Below, in pieces: positions 1 to 7,596 of a DNA stretch of 64,000 nucleotides (position 1 is its first letter; every line of letters starts with the position of its first letter). Origin of the DNA: Roseitalea sp. MMSF_3546 (GTDB lineage: Bacteria; Pseudomonadota; Alphaproteobacteria; Rhizobiales; Rhizobiaceae). The translations under genes were made by a program, and so were the position numbers. Below the pieces are notes generated by a model that worked only from the letters and a program-made list of their open reading frames with translations, did not search any database and was not told the DNA's origin. Location of the stretch: assembly GCF_030732865.1 (NCBI RefSeq), contig NZ_JASHKB010000004.1, forward strand, positions 62,001-126,000. Reading direction: 5' to 3'.

Positions 1-1
1 G

Positions 2-292
2 ACGGTGCAACGGATCGCCGAGGCGCGCGAGCGGATCGCCGCGATCGGCCGGGCGAACGGGCTCACGCCGCTGCCCTCCGCCACCAATTTCGTGGCGCTC
101 GACTGCGGCAGCGAGGGCGCCCATGCGATGGCGCTGCTGGATGCGCTGGCGGCGCGCGGGGTGTTCCTGCGCAAGCCGATGGTCGCCCCGCTCGACCGAT
201 GCATCCGGGTCAGCGTCGGCCGCCCCGGAGAACTCGACCATTTCGAGGGCGTGCTCGCCGAGGCATGCGCGGCGGTCGGAGAAGGCAGGTAG
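2..292 (+). CDS. HisC-like PLP-dependent aminotransferase, C-terminal part (5' partial)
   Basis: The gene enters from the left edge already in frame and ends with TAG at 290-292, so only about the last 96 codons are present. The visible segment looks like the small domain of class I/II aminotransferases of the histidinol-phosphate aminotransferase (HisC) group: the SATNFVAL stretch, a GVFLRKP-type turn and the end motif CIRVSVGRPGELDHF, where the arginine of the RVSVG motif binds the substrate carboxylate in the family. The PLP lysine lies outside the window, so the substrate (histidinol phosphate, phenylalanine or another amino acid) cannot be decided. Confidence 0.8.
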   Translation, partial: TVQRIAEARERIAAIGRANGLTPLPSATNFVALDCGSEGAHAMALLDALAARGVFLRKPMVAPLDRCIRVSVGRPGELDHFEGVLAEACAAVGEGR

Positions 293-399
293 GCCGCCTT
301 GCGCGGCGGGAGCGGGCCGCGCACATCGCCGTTTCCGGCCGTGCGCGGCCCCTCAGCGGTCGCCCCACCCCCGCTGATGGCAATCATTGACGGCAGCGC

Positions 400-666
400 T
401 CAGTGCCGGGTCATCCACTCGCGCGCGTCGCGCAGGGCGCGGGCCAGTTCGGCCTTGTTCATGCACTGGGCGATCTCGGCGCGCAGGGCCGCCGCGCGCG
501 GCGAGCCCTTGATGGCGGCGATGTTGAACCATTTGTGCGCGGCCACCATGTCGACCTGCCCGCCGCGCCCGGTGGCGCAGACCAGCCCCATCTCGAGCAG
601 GATGTCGGCATTGGCGCTGGCGCCCAGCCCGGCGAGGTCGGCGTTTTCGATTTCAAGACGTGCCAT
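400..666 (-). CDS. Small Sel1-repeat protein
   Basis: An 88-residue cytoplasmic protein made of about one and a half Sel1-like helical repeats. The characteristic segment reads DILLEMGLVCATGRGG followed by DMVAAHKWFNIAA, the usual Sel1 spacing. I chose the ATG at 666 because a GGGAAG ribosome site lies just upstream and the repeat begins soon after; a longer reading upstream has no repeat-like sequence. Sel1 repeats act as protein-protein adaptors in the family; the partner here is unknown. The gene stands alone, divergent from nothing obvious, with a non-coding stretch upstream. Confidence 0.75.
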   Translation of the reverse strand: MARLEIENADLAGLGASANADILLEMGLVCATGRGGQVDMVAAHKWFNIAAIKGSPRAAALRAEIAQCMNKAELARALRDAREWMTRH

Positions 667-776
667 GATCTTCTTCCCGTTTGCTACCCTGTTTGTCTGC
701 CGAGGCGCCATCGGGTGATGCCCCATCGTGGTTGCAAGCATGCAAGCAAGGATTCAACACATGGCTAAGCGGCGTT

Positions 777-815
777 GTTAACGGGCCGCAAACGGGACAA
801 AAACGCGCCGTTAAC
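777..815. repeat. Inverted repeat GTTAACGG-N23-CCGTTAAC
   Basis: Perfect 8-bp arms at 777-784 and 808-815 face each other across 23 bases, about 110-150 bases upstream of the Sel1 gene start. Each arm carries a TTAAC core. It could be a regulator site; the loop is rather long for a terminator. Confidence 0.5.
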
Positions 816-967
816 TTGACCTTTCGTTAGCAAGCCAAGCCCCTGAAATTGCACATTGAACGAGAGAAATTGCGCGGCCTTTGGCGGCCCGCAGGCAAGC
901 ATTGGGTAACCGTGCCCAGCGTTTGGACCTTTTCGCCCTTAGCGTGTGGCGTGTCCCGAAGGGCGAT

Positions 968-1010
968 CTGGAGCGCGTTCGGTGGCCGGCCTCGTGCTCA
1001 CGCGCTCCAG
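968..1010. repeat. Inverted repeat CTGGAGCGCG-N23-CGCGCTCCAG
   Basis: Perfect 10-bp GC-rich arms at 968-977 and 1001-1010 with a 23-base loop. It lies about 85 bases past the stop codon of the minus-strand transferase gene, so it could fold in that mRNA as a terminator or 3' stabiliser, although no T tract follows. Confidence 0.5.
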
Positions 1011-1094
1011 CGGTCCCGGGCGTGCGACGCTTGCATCGGTGCGCGATGCCCATGCGATGGATACCTATGCAATGCAAGTGTCGGGATCGGGCCG

Positions 1095-1802
1095 CTACCG
1101 CGCCCGCTGTCCGAACAGCACCTTCTGCGCCTCGGCGTCATCGCGCAGATCGGTGCGCTCGCGCTGCTGCTTGCCGACGGCAAGGCCGCGCTGCACCGCC
1201 GGACGCGCATTGAGCGTGTCGAACCAGCGCTTGAGATGGGGGAAGTCGTCCATGTCCTGGCCCTGGCGTTCCCACGATTGCGCCCAGCCGATGCAGGCCA
1301 TGTCGGCGATCGAGTATTCGCCGGCCAGGTATTCGTGGCTCGAAAGGCGGGTGTTCATCACCCCGTAAAGGCGGTTGACCTCATTGGTGTAGCGCTCGAT
1401 CGCGTAGGGCAGCCTTTCGGGGGCATACTGGCGAAAATGGTGGGCCTGTCCGGCCATCGGGCCGAGCCCGCCCGTCTGCCAGAACAGCCATTCCTCCACG
1501 GCGACGCGGTCTCGCTCCTCGCGCGGATAGAACCGGGCGAACTTGCGTCCCAGATATTGCAGGATCGCGCCGGACTCAAATACCGAGATCGCCTCGCCGC
1601 CGGGCCCTTCGGGGTCGATGATGGCGGGCATGCGGTTGTTGGGGGCGATCTTCAGGAATTCGGGCTTGAACTGGTCGCCCTTGCCGATGTCGACATAGTG
1701 GACCTGATAGGGCACGCCCAGTTCCTCGAGCATGATCGTGATCTTCCAGCCATTGGGCGTGGGCCAGTAGTGCAGTTCGATCGGCGCGTCTTGCGTGGTC
1801 AT
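1095..1802 (-). CDS. Glutathione S-transferase, YfcG/YghU (Nu-class) type
   Basis: A 235-residue cytoplasmic glutathione transferase. The N-terminal thioredoxin-like domain (about residues 8-90) shows YWPTPNGWK, the threonine/asparagine glutathione site typical of disulfide-bond oxidoreductases of the YfcG/YghU group, then the NNRMPAIIDP cis-proline motif and the VFESGAI motif that holds the gamma-glutamyl group. The C-terminal all-helical domain (about 100-210) carries the SIADMACIGW N-capping segment. The family reduces organic peroxides and disulfides with two glutathione molecules. The gene is a single unit, divergent from the small gene at 1961, with a shared upstream region. Confidence 0.88.
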   Translation of the reverse strand: MTTQDAPIELHYWPTPNGWKITIMLEELGVPYQVHYVDIGKGDQFKPEFLKIAPNNRMPAIIDPEGPGGEAISVFESGAILQYLGRKFARFYPREERDRVAVEEWLFWQTGGLGPMAGQAHHFRQYAPERLPYAIERYTNEVNRLYGVMNTRLSSHEYLAGEYSIADMACIGWAQSWERQGQDMDDFPHLKRWFDTLNARPAVQRGLAVGKQQRERTDLRDDAEAQKVLFGQRAR

Positions 1803-1857
1803 GTTCGCTCATCCTGTTTCGACGGCCCTCAAGATAGGCGCGAAGCGGCCCATCACA

Positions 1858-1877
1858 ATGGTTAACGGCGGTTAACG
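1858..1877. promoter_or_regulatory. TTAACCAT box and GGTTAACG direct repeat
   Basis: The minus strand reads TTAACCAT at 1858-1865, the sequence reported as the core CtrA site in rhizobia. GGTTAACG also occurs twice in tandem, at 1860-1867 and 1870-1877, a 10-bp period that puts both copies on one face of the helix. The region lies between two divergent genes (starts at 1802 and 1961). Confidence 0.45.
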
Positions 1878-1960
1878 ACCCTGAATGGCGTCTGAACGGC
1901 GGTCTCAGCGGTCGTTCAGCGCGGCTTTGCCATGATGGCGGCGGGAAAGGGAACCACGCC

Positions 1961-2152
1961 ATGCTCGCACGCCGCTTCACTGTCATCTGCCTGATCGCGA
2001 TGGTCTTCGCCTACGCCTTGATCAGCCTGATCGAACGCTCGAGCCGGCCGGCCTATTCGTGGAAGGTCCAGTCCGAATTCCCGTGCGTGTTCGAGCGCGC
2101 GGGCATTTGCGCGGTGCCGCGCCAGTCAAGCGCAACGGGGGTGGACCAATGA
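1961..2152 (+). CDS. Small single-pass membrane protein, unknown function
   Basis: A 63-residue protein not recognised. Residues 5-25 form one hydrophobic segment (FTVICLIAMVFAYALISL) after two arginines, so it should be an inner-membrane protein or carry an uncleaved signal anchor. The short remainder has two cysteines (PCVF, GICAV) that would sit in the periplasm and could form a disulfide. The start is supported by an AAAGGGAA ribosome site. Its stop overlaps the next start as ATGA, so the two small genes are translationally coupled. Confidence 0.55.
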   Translation: MLARRFTVICLIAMVFAYALISLIERSSRPAYSWKVQSEFPCVFERAGICAVPRQSSATGVDQ

Positions 2153-2328
2153 CACGAGCGAACCGCAACGCGACCATCGCGACGATGAGGGCCTGCGCGC
2201 GGGCCGCGCTGCTTGCCGCGCTGTTCATCGGGCCGTTGGCCGGGTTCGCCGCCGCGCGCGCCGACGAGGGCGCCAGGCAGGGCAACGGCGTGGGCTTTGT
2301 GCTCTATGTGTCGCTGATACGCCCGTGA
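2149..2328 (+). CDS. Small secreted protein, unknown function
   Basis: A 59-residue product beginning at the ATG that overlaps the preceding stop (ATGA at 2149-2152). Residues about 13-33 form a signal peptide ending in an AARADEG-type cleavage region, which leaves a mature peptide of only about 25 residues. No family is recognised. The close coupling to the membrane peptide gene and the hairpin terminator directly after the stop mark a two-gene operon of tiny envelope proteins. Confidence 0.5.
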   Translation: MTRANRNATIATMRACARAALLAALFIGPLAGFAAARADEGARQGNGVGFVLYVSLIRP

Positions 2329-2351
2329 ACGGCGTCATCGCCGTCTTTCTT
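2329..2351 (+). terminator. Rho-independent terminator after the two small genes
   Basis: Directly after the TGA stop come ACGGCG (2329-2334), a TCAT loop, CGCCGT (2339-2344) and then CTTTCTT. A GC-rich 6-bp stem with a T-rich tail is the classic form. Confidence 0.7.
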
Positions 2352-2369
2352 GCGCAATGTTTGTGCGTC

Positions 2370-2375
2370 TATAAT
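2370..2375 (+). promoter_or_regulatory. Perfect -10 box (TATAAT) five bases before amn
   Basis: TATAAT at 2370-2375 ends only five bases before the ATG at 2381. A weak -35 (TTCTTG) lies 17 bases upstream, at the edge of the preceding terminator. Transcription would start at about 2381-2383, so the mRNA would be leaderless; no Shine-Dalgarno sequence precedes the ATG. Confidence 0.5.
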
Positions 2376-2380
2376 GGTGC

Positions 2381-3901
2381 ATGGACAAGCCGACAGACGA
2401 TTCCCGCGAACATGGCCATGGCGGCAGCGACGGCCTTTTGACCCCGCCGCCGCAACGGCCGCGATTCTTCACCGATCCAGACGGCGCGGTCGAGGCGCTG
2501 CGCGCGCTCTATGACCGCAACACGCAATTCATCCGCACCCAGTTCGGTCGCCTCGCCAAGGGCGAGAGGATCGAAGGGCGGGTGCGCGCCTACTACCCGC
2601 AGCTTTCGGTCAAGACGGCCAGCTACGACCGCGTCGATTCGCGGCTGGCCTACGGCCATCTCGCCCAGCCCGGCCACTATGCCACCACGATCACCCGGCC
2701 GGACCTGTTCGGCTCCTATCTCAGCCACCAGATCGGGCTGCTGACCAAGAACCACGATGTGGCGGTCGAAGTGTCCGAATCGGGCACGCCGATCCCGTTG
2801 CATTTCGCCTTTCTGGAAGGCACCCATATCGACAGCGCACAGGCCGACCAGATCGTCGGCTCGCTGCGCGACATCTTCGACGTGCCCGACCTGAACGTTA
2901 CCAATGACGACATCGCCAATGGCGATTACGAGCCCGAAACGGGCGCGCCGCTGCCGCTCGCCCCGTTCACGGCGCAGCGCATCGACTATTCGCTGCACCG
3001 GCTGTCGCACTACACCGCGACGAGCCCGTGGCACTTCCAGAACTTCGTGCTGTTCACCAACTATCAGTTCTATATCGACGAGTTCTGCGCCTGGGCGCGG
3101 GCACAGATCGCCGATCCCGAAACGGCATTTGCCACGCTCGTCGAGCCGGGCAATGTCGTCACGCGCGCCGGCGAAAGCGAGCCCGACGCCGGCACGCCGC
3201 CGGCCAAGCTGCCGCAGATGCCGACCTATCACCTGACGCGGCCGGACCGGTCGGGCATCACCATGGTCAATATCGGCGTCGGCCCCTCCAACGCCAAGAC
3301 GATCACCGACCATATCGCCGTGCTGCGCCCGCATGCCTGGCTGATGCTCGGCCATTGCGCCGGGCTGCGCAACACCCAGCAACTGGGCGACTACGTCCTG
3401 GCCCATGCCTATGTGCGCGAGGATTCGGTGCTCGACGACGATCTTCCGCTGTCGGTACCCGTGCCGCCGCTGGCCGAAGTGCAGGTGGCGCTCGAACAGG
3501 CCGTCGCCGAGGTGACCGGACTTTCGGGATACGACCTCAAGCGCATCATGCGCACCGGCACGGTGGCGACGATCGACAACCGCAACTGGGAGCTGCGCGA
3601 CCAGCGCGGGCCGGTCAAGCGGCTCAGCCAGTCGCGGTCGATCGCGCTCGACATGGAATCGGCGACGATCGCGGCCAACGGCTTCCGCTTCCGGGTGCCC
3701 TACGGCACGCTGTTGTGCGTCTCCGACAAGCCGCTGCACGGCGAACTCAAGCTTCCGGGCATGGCGACCGAATTCTACCGGACGCAGGTGAACCAGCACC
3801 TGATCATCGGCATCAAGGCGATGGAGACGCTGGCCAAGATGCCGCCCGAAAGGCTGCATTCGCGCAAGCTGCGCAGCTTTTCGGAGACCGCGTTTCAGTG
3901 A
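2381..3901 (+). CDS. amn: AMP nucleosidase
   Basis: A 506-residue cytoplasmic enzyme that hydrolyses AMP to adenine and ribose 5-phosphate (EC 3.2.2.4), adjusting adenylate pools. The N-terminal domain (about 25-180, RFFTDPDGAVEALRALY onward) is the AMP-nucleosidase-specific regulatory fold; the C-terminal part (about 285-490) is a nucleoside-phosphorylase-like domain with NIGVGPSNAKTITDHIAVLRP, LGHCAGLR and the ALDMESATIAANGFRFRVPYGTLLCVSDKPLHGE segment spread over about 425-460, where the MES glutamate binds ribose. Length and domain order match the family. The start sits five bases after a TATAAT box, which suggests a leaderless message. The MFS gene follows 38 bases downstream. Confidence 0.93.
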   Translation: MDKPTDDSREHGHGGSDGLLTPPPQRPRFFTDPDGAVEALRALYDRNTQFIRTQFGRLAKGERIEGRVRAYYPQLSVKTASYDRVDSRLAYGHLAQPGHYATTITRPDLFGSYLSHQIGLLTKNHDVAVEVSESGTPIPLHFAFLEGTHIDSAQADQIVGSLRDIFDVPDLNVTNDDIANGDYEPETGAPLPLAPFTAQRIDYSLHRLSHYTATSPWHFQNFVLFTNYQFYIDEFCAWARAQIADPETAFATLVEPGNVVTRAGESEPDAGTPPAKLPQMPTYHLTRPDRSGITMVNIGVGPSNAKTITDHIAVLRPHAWLMLGHCAGLRNTQQLGDYVLAHAYVREDSVLDDDLPLSVPVPPLAEVQVALEQAVAEVTGLSGYDLKRIMRTGTVATIDNRNWELRDQRGPVKRLSQSRSIALDMESATIAANGFRFRVPYGTLLCVSDKPLHGELKLPGMATEFYRTQVNQHLIIGIKAMETLAKMPPERLHSRKLRSFSETAFQ

Positions 3902-3938
3902 CACAACCGCTCCCGCCACCGGAGAGCAGACCGACCCG

Positions 3939-5243
3939 ATGCCCGCCCTGCCGCCTTCCACCGTGCCGCTCCTGATCGGCGCCTCCTCGCTGATGTTCGC
4001 CGGCGGGCTCAACGGGCTGATCCTGCCCGTGCGCGGGGCGCAGGAGGGCTTTTCGGCGTTTTCGCTGGGGCTTCTGGGCACCGGCTGGGCGATCGGCTTC
4101 ATCGCCGGCTGCCTGATCGTGCCGCCCATGGTGCAGCGGGTCGGCCATATCCGCGCGTTCGGCGCCATGACCGCGCTGGCGGCGGTATCGATCCTTATGT
4201 CGCTGCTGCTCATGCATCCGCTCGCCTGGGTACCGCTGCGCGCGCTTGCCGGCTTCTGCTTCGCCGGCGCCCAGCAGATCATGGAGAGCTGGCTCAACGA
4301 GGGCTCGGGAAAGGACACGCGCGGGCGCGTCTTCGGCGTCTATGCGATGGTCAATCTGATCTCGAACACGGCCGGGCAGATGGTGCTGCCGCTCGGCGAC
4401 ACGTCGGCGGCCACCTTCTTCGTGCTCGGCGCGGTCTTCTACACGCTCGCCCTGATCCCCACCGCGCTCTATGCCACGCACCAGCCGCGACCGCTGACCG
4501 AGGTGTCGCTCGACATCGGCCGGCTGTGGCGCAACTCGCCGGTCGCTGTGTTCGGCATCGTGCTGATCGGGCTCGCCAACTCGACCTTCGGCACGCTGGC
4601 TGCCGTCTATGGCAACCAGATCGGCATGAGCGTGACCGCCATCGCCGTCTTCGTCAGCGCCACGCTGGTCGCCGGCGCCCTCGCGCAGGTGCCGGTCGGC
4701 TTTGCCTCCGACCGCGTCGACCGGCGCCTCGTGCTGATCGCGGTCTGCGTCGGCGCTGTCGCCACATCGGCGTGGTTCATCACCGCGGCGCCGCGCGACA
4801 TCGTGCCGATCCTGATCGGCGCGGGCTTTTTCGGCGCGTTCATCCACACCATGTATCCGCTGCTGATCAGCCACGCCAACGACCACGCACCGGAGGGCGA
4901 CTTTCTGCGGACCGCCGGCGGGCTGCTGCTGCTGTTCGGCATCGGGTCGGTGGCGGGCCCGCTGATCGCCGGCGGCATGATGAGCCTTGCCGGGCCGGAA
5001 GGCATGTTCGTCACCATCGCTGCGGCGCATGTGACGGTGATCGCCTTTGCCGCCTGGCGCATCGTCCGGCGCCCGGCGCCCGAGCACGGCGAATATGTGC
5101 GGGTGCCCACGGCCCGCTACAACACGCCGCAAAGCCTCGTGCTCAACCCGCAGGCCGCCGACAGCGACCAGCGTGAACAGGCGCAGGCGCGCGGGACGGC
5201 CGCGCCCTCGCCCGATGCCGCCGCAGGGGAGAAACCGACATGA
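3939..5243 (+). CDS. MFS transporter, YcaD-like, first paralogue
   Basis: A 434-residue inner-membrane protein with about twelve hydrophobic segments and the fingerprint of the YcaD-like major facilitator group: ESWLNEGSGKDTRGRVFGVY in the cytoplasmic part of helix 5-6, LTEVSLDIGRLWRNSPVAVFG in the central loop and GFASDRVDRRLVL as the second-half motif A. The substrate of this group is unknown. The last 60 residues are hydrophilic. It follows amn and overlaps the cupin gene start (ATGA at 5240-5243), so the two products are co-translated. A close paralogue lies at 12090-13334. Confidence 0.85.
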   Translation: MPALPPSTVPLLIGASSLMFAGGLNGLILPVRGAQEGFSAFSLGLLGTGWAIGFIAGCLIVPPMVQRVGHIRAFGAMTALAAVSILMSLLLMHPLAWVPLRALAGFCFAGAQQIMESWLNEGSGKDTRGRVFGVYAMVNLISNTAGQMVLPLGDTSAATFFVLGAVFYTLALIPTALYATHQPRPLTEVSLDIGRLWRNSPVAVFGIVLIGLANSTFGTLAAVYGNQIGMSVTAIAVFVSATLVAGALAQVPVGFASDRVDRRLVLIAVCVGAVATSAWFITAAPRDIVPILIGAGFFGAFIHTMYPLLISHANDHAPEGDFLRTAGGLLLLFGIGSVAGPLIAGGMMSLAGPEGMFVTIAAAHVTVIAFAAWRIVRRPAPEHGEYVRVPTARYNTPQSLVLNPQAADSDQREQAQARGTAAPSPDAAAGEKPT

Positions 5244-5719
5244 CACGATCGCTGCCGCCGCTTGCCATAAGGGCCGATCAGGCCGCGCCGCGGAAGAAAG
5301 CATCGAACTATCCCGAGCCCTTCGCCAGCCGCATGAAGGGGCGCGAAAAGAGGCCGCTGGGCACCGTGTTCGGGCTGACCAATTTCGGCGTCAACCTGAC
5401 GAGGCTCGCGCCGGGAGGCGAGAGCGCGCTGCTGCACCGCCATTCGCGCCAGGACGAGTTCGTCTATGTGCTTGAGGGCCGGCCAACGCTCGTCACCGAC
5501 GAAGGCGAAACCGAGCTCGCGCCGGGCATGTGCGCGGGCTTTGCCGCTGGCGGGCGCGCGCATCAGCTTGTCAACCGCGGCACGGACGATGCCGTCTATC
5601 TGGAGATCGGCGACCGTACGGGCGGCGATACGGCCCAATACCCCGCCGACGACCTGAAGGCGGCACTGGACGCGCACGGTCAATGGGTGTTCACGCGCAA
5701 GGACGGCTCGCGCTGGTAG
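5240..5719 (+). CDS. Cupin-domain protein
   Basis: A 159-residue soluble protein with one cupin barrel at about residues 50-135. Motif 1 reads LHRHSRQDEFVYVLEGRP, with two histidines and one glutamate as probable metal ligands; motif 2 includes PGMCAGFAAGGRAHQLVNRG with the third histidine. The arrangement resembles small cupins that bind sugars or act as isomerases or dioxygenases, but the substrate is not evident. Translation is coupled to the MFS transporter through ATGA, which hints that it acts on the transported compound (inference). Confidence 0.8.
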   Translation: MTRSLPPLAIRADQAAPRKKASNYPEPFASRMKGREKRPLGTVFGLTNFGVNLTRLAPGGESALLHRHSRQDEFVYVLEGRPTLVTDEGETELAPGMCAGFAAGGRAHQLVNRGTDDAVYLEIGDRTGGDTAQYPADDLKAALDAHGQWVFTRKDGSRW

Positions 5720-5852
5720 AGCCCGGCCGGGACGCCGCGCCGCGCAGGCACGTGATTGAAGTTTGCAGCGCGGGACCGTAGATCGGGGCGGCGCGCGACG
5801 AAGCGTGCCTCGTGGCGGGCACCGGAGCGCACAGGCAATTGAAGGAGATTTC

Positions 5853-7577
5853 ATGAGCGAGACCAACCGCGCCAGCGATCCCCGAGACGAGCCGCGCGAA
5901 TCGATGGAGTTCGACGTGGTCATCGTCGGCGCCGGACCGGCGGGACTGGCTGCCGCCATCAAGCTCAAGCAGGTCGATGAGGGGCTCAATGTCGTCGTGC
6001 TCGAAAAGGGCGCTGAGGTGGGCGCGCACATTCTTTCGGGCGCGGTGATCGACCCGTGCGGGCTCGATGCGCTGATCCCGGACTGGCGCGAGGACCCGGA
6101 CCATCCGCTCAAGACGCCGGTCACCGACGACCGTTTCCTGTATCTGGGACCGGCAGGTGGTGTGCGCCTGCCCAACTTCATGATGCCGCCGCTGATGAAC
6201 AATCACGGCAATTACGTCGCCTCGCTGGGCAATGTATGCCGCTGGCTGGCCGGCCGTGCCGAGGCGCTGGGCGTGGAAGTGTATCCCGGCTTCGCCGCCG
6301 CCGAACTGGTCTTTGACGACGATGGCGCGGTCAAGGGGGTGGCCACCGGGGACATGGGCGTCACGCGCGCCGGCGAGCCGGGTCCGGCCTTCACGCGCGG
6401 CATGGAACTGCACGGCAAATATGTGCTGATCGGCGAGGGCGTGCGCGGCTCGCTGGCCCGCCAGCTCATTGCGCGCTACGCGCTCGACGAAGACCGCGAG
6501 CCGCCCAAATACGGCATCGGCCTTAAGGAACTGTGGGAGGTGGCGCCCGACAAGCATCGCCCGGGCCTGGTGCAGCACTCCTTCGGCTGGCCGCTGCGCA
6601 ACCGGACCGGTGGCGGGTCTTTCCTGTACCATATGGAGGACAACCAGGTCGCCGTCGGCTTCGTCGTCCACCTGAACTACGCCAATCCCTACCTGTCGCC
6701 GTTCGAGGAGTTCCAGCGCTTCAAGACGCACCCGAACATCCGCGAGACCTTCGAGGGGGGCAAGCGCATCGCCTATGGTTCGCGCGCGATCACCGAAGGC
6801 GGCTGGCAATCGGTGCCCAGGGTGGCATTTCCAGGCGGGGCGCTGATCGGCTGCTCGGCCGGCTTCGTCAACGTGCCGCGCATCAAGGGCAGCCACAATG
6901 CGGTCCTTTCGGGGATCCTGGCCGCCGAGAAGACGGCCGAGGCGATCGCGGCCGGCAAGGCCAATGACGACGCCCTCCAAGCCTACGAGAAGGCCTGGCG
7001 GGACGGACCGATCGGCAAGGACCTGAAGACCGTGCGCAACGTCAAGCCGCTGTGGTCGCGCCTGGGCACGCGCATGGGCGTGGCGGTCGCCGGTGTCGAC
7101 ATGTGGATCAACCAGTTCACCGGCGGCTGGTCGCCGCTGGGCACGATGAAGCACGGCAAGCCAGACCATGCCGCAACCGAGCCGGCCTCGCGCCACAAGC
7201 CGATCGCCTATCCCAAGCCCGACGGCGAGGTCTCGTTCGACCGGCTGTCCTCGGTGTTCCTGTCGAACACCAATCACGAGGAGGACCAGCCCATCCATCT
7301 GCGGGTCGGCGACGAGGCGTTGCAGCGGCGTTCGGAATATGCCGACTATGCCGGCCTTTCCTGGCGCTATTGCCCGGCGGGCGTTTATGAATGGCTGGAC
7401 AAGGACGGCAACACGATCGGCAATGACGCAACGCGCAAGCCCGACGATGCGGTGCGTTTGCAGATCAATGCGCAGAACTGCGTGCACTGCAAGACCTGCG
7501 ACATCAAGGACCCGAACCAGAACATCACCTGGACGGTGCCGCAGGGCGGCGAAGGCCCGGTCTATCCGAACATGTGA
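5853..7577 (+). CDS. Electron transfer flavoprotein-ubiquinone oxidoreductase
   Basis: A 574-residue membrane-associated flavoprotein that passes electrons from ETF to ubiquinone during fatty- and amino-acid oxidation. Visible features are the N-terminal FAD Rossmann motif VVIVGAGPAGLAAAIKL (about 21-37), EVGAHILSGAVIDP, the quinone-site region GGWQSVPRVAFPGGALIGC, the GFVNVPRIKGSHNA segment and a C-terminal 4Fe-4S ferredoxin-like domain with cysteines in YCPAGVYEW and NCVHCKTCDIKDP. The ATG at 5853 has a strong GAAGGAGA site nine bases upstream; upstream in-frame codons are not family-like. It stands alone and faces fghA. Confidence 0.95.
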   Translation: MSETNRASDPRDEPRESMEFDVVIVGAGPAGLAAAIKLKQVDEGLNVVVLEKGAEVGAHILSGAVIDPCGLDALIPDWREDPDHPLKTPVTDDRFLYLGPAGGVRLPNFMMPPLMNNHGNYVASLGNVCRWLAGRAEALGVEVYPGFAAAELVFDDDGAVKGVATGDMGVTRAGEPGPAFTRGMELHGKYVLIGEGVRGSLARQLIARYALDEDREPPKYGIGLKELWEVAPDKHRPGLVQHSFGWPLRNRTGGGSFLYHMEDNQVAVGFVVHLNYANPYLSPFEEFQRFKTHPNIRETFEGGKRIAYGSRAITEGGWQSVPRVAFPGGALIGCSAGFVNVPRIKGSHNAVLSGILAAEKTAEAIAAGKANDDALQAYEKAWRDGPIGKDLKTVRNVKPLWSRLGTRMGVAVAGVDMWINQFTGGWSPLGTMKHGKPDHAATEPASRHKPIAYPKPDGEVSFDRLSSVFLSNTNHEEDQPIHLRVGDEALQRRSEYADYAGLSWRYCPAGVYEWLDKDGNTIGNDATRKPDDAVRLQINAQNCVHCKTCDIKDPNQNITWTVPQGGEGPVYPNM

Positions 7578-7596
7578 GGACGGTCGGGCCGACCGG

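Larger units (their letters stand above)
667..1094. other. Non-coding interval with two inverted repeats
   Basis: About 430 bases separate the Sel1 gene start from the 3' end of the glutathione transferase gene. No convincing gene was seen. The part near 775-815 should hold the promoter of the Sel1 gene. It contains an 8-bp inverted repeat, and a 10-bp inverted repeat follows near 968-1010 (both listed separately). Confidence 0.5.

Noticed and set aside
811-1077. A minus-strand open frame of 88 codons in the gap after the transferase gene
   Set aside because: Arg/His-rich composition, no ribosome site and it runs through the inverted repeat at 968-1010.
7578-7596. A terminator at CGGTCGGGCCGACCG between the ETF oxidoreductase and fghA genes
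   Set aside because: The palindrome leaves almost no loop and no T tract follows, so I could not support it.
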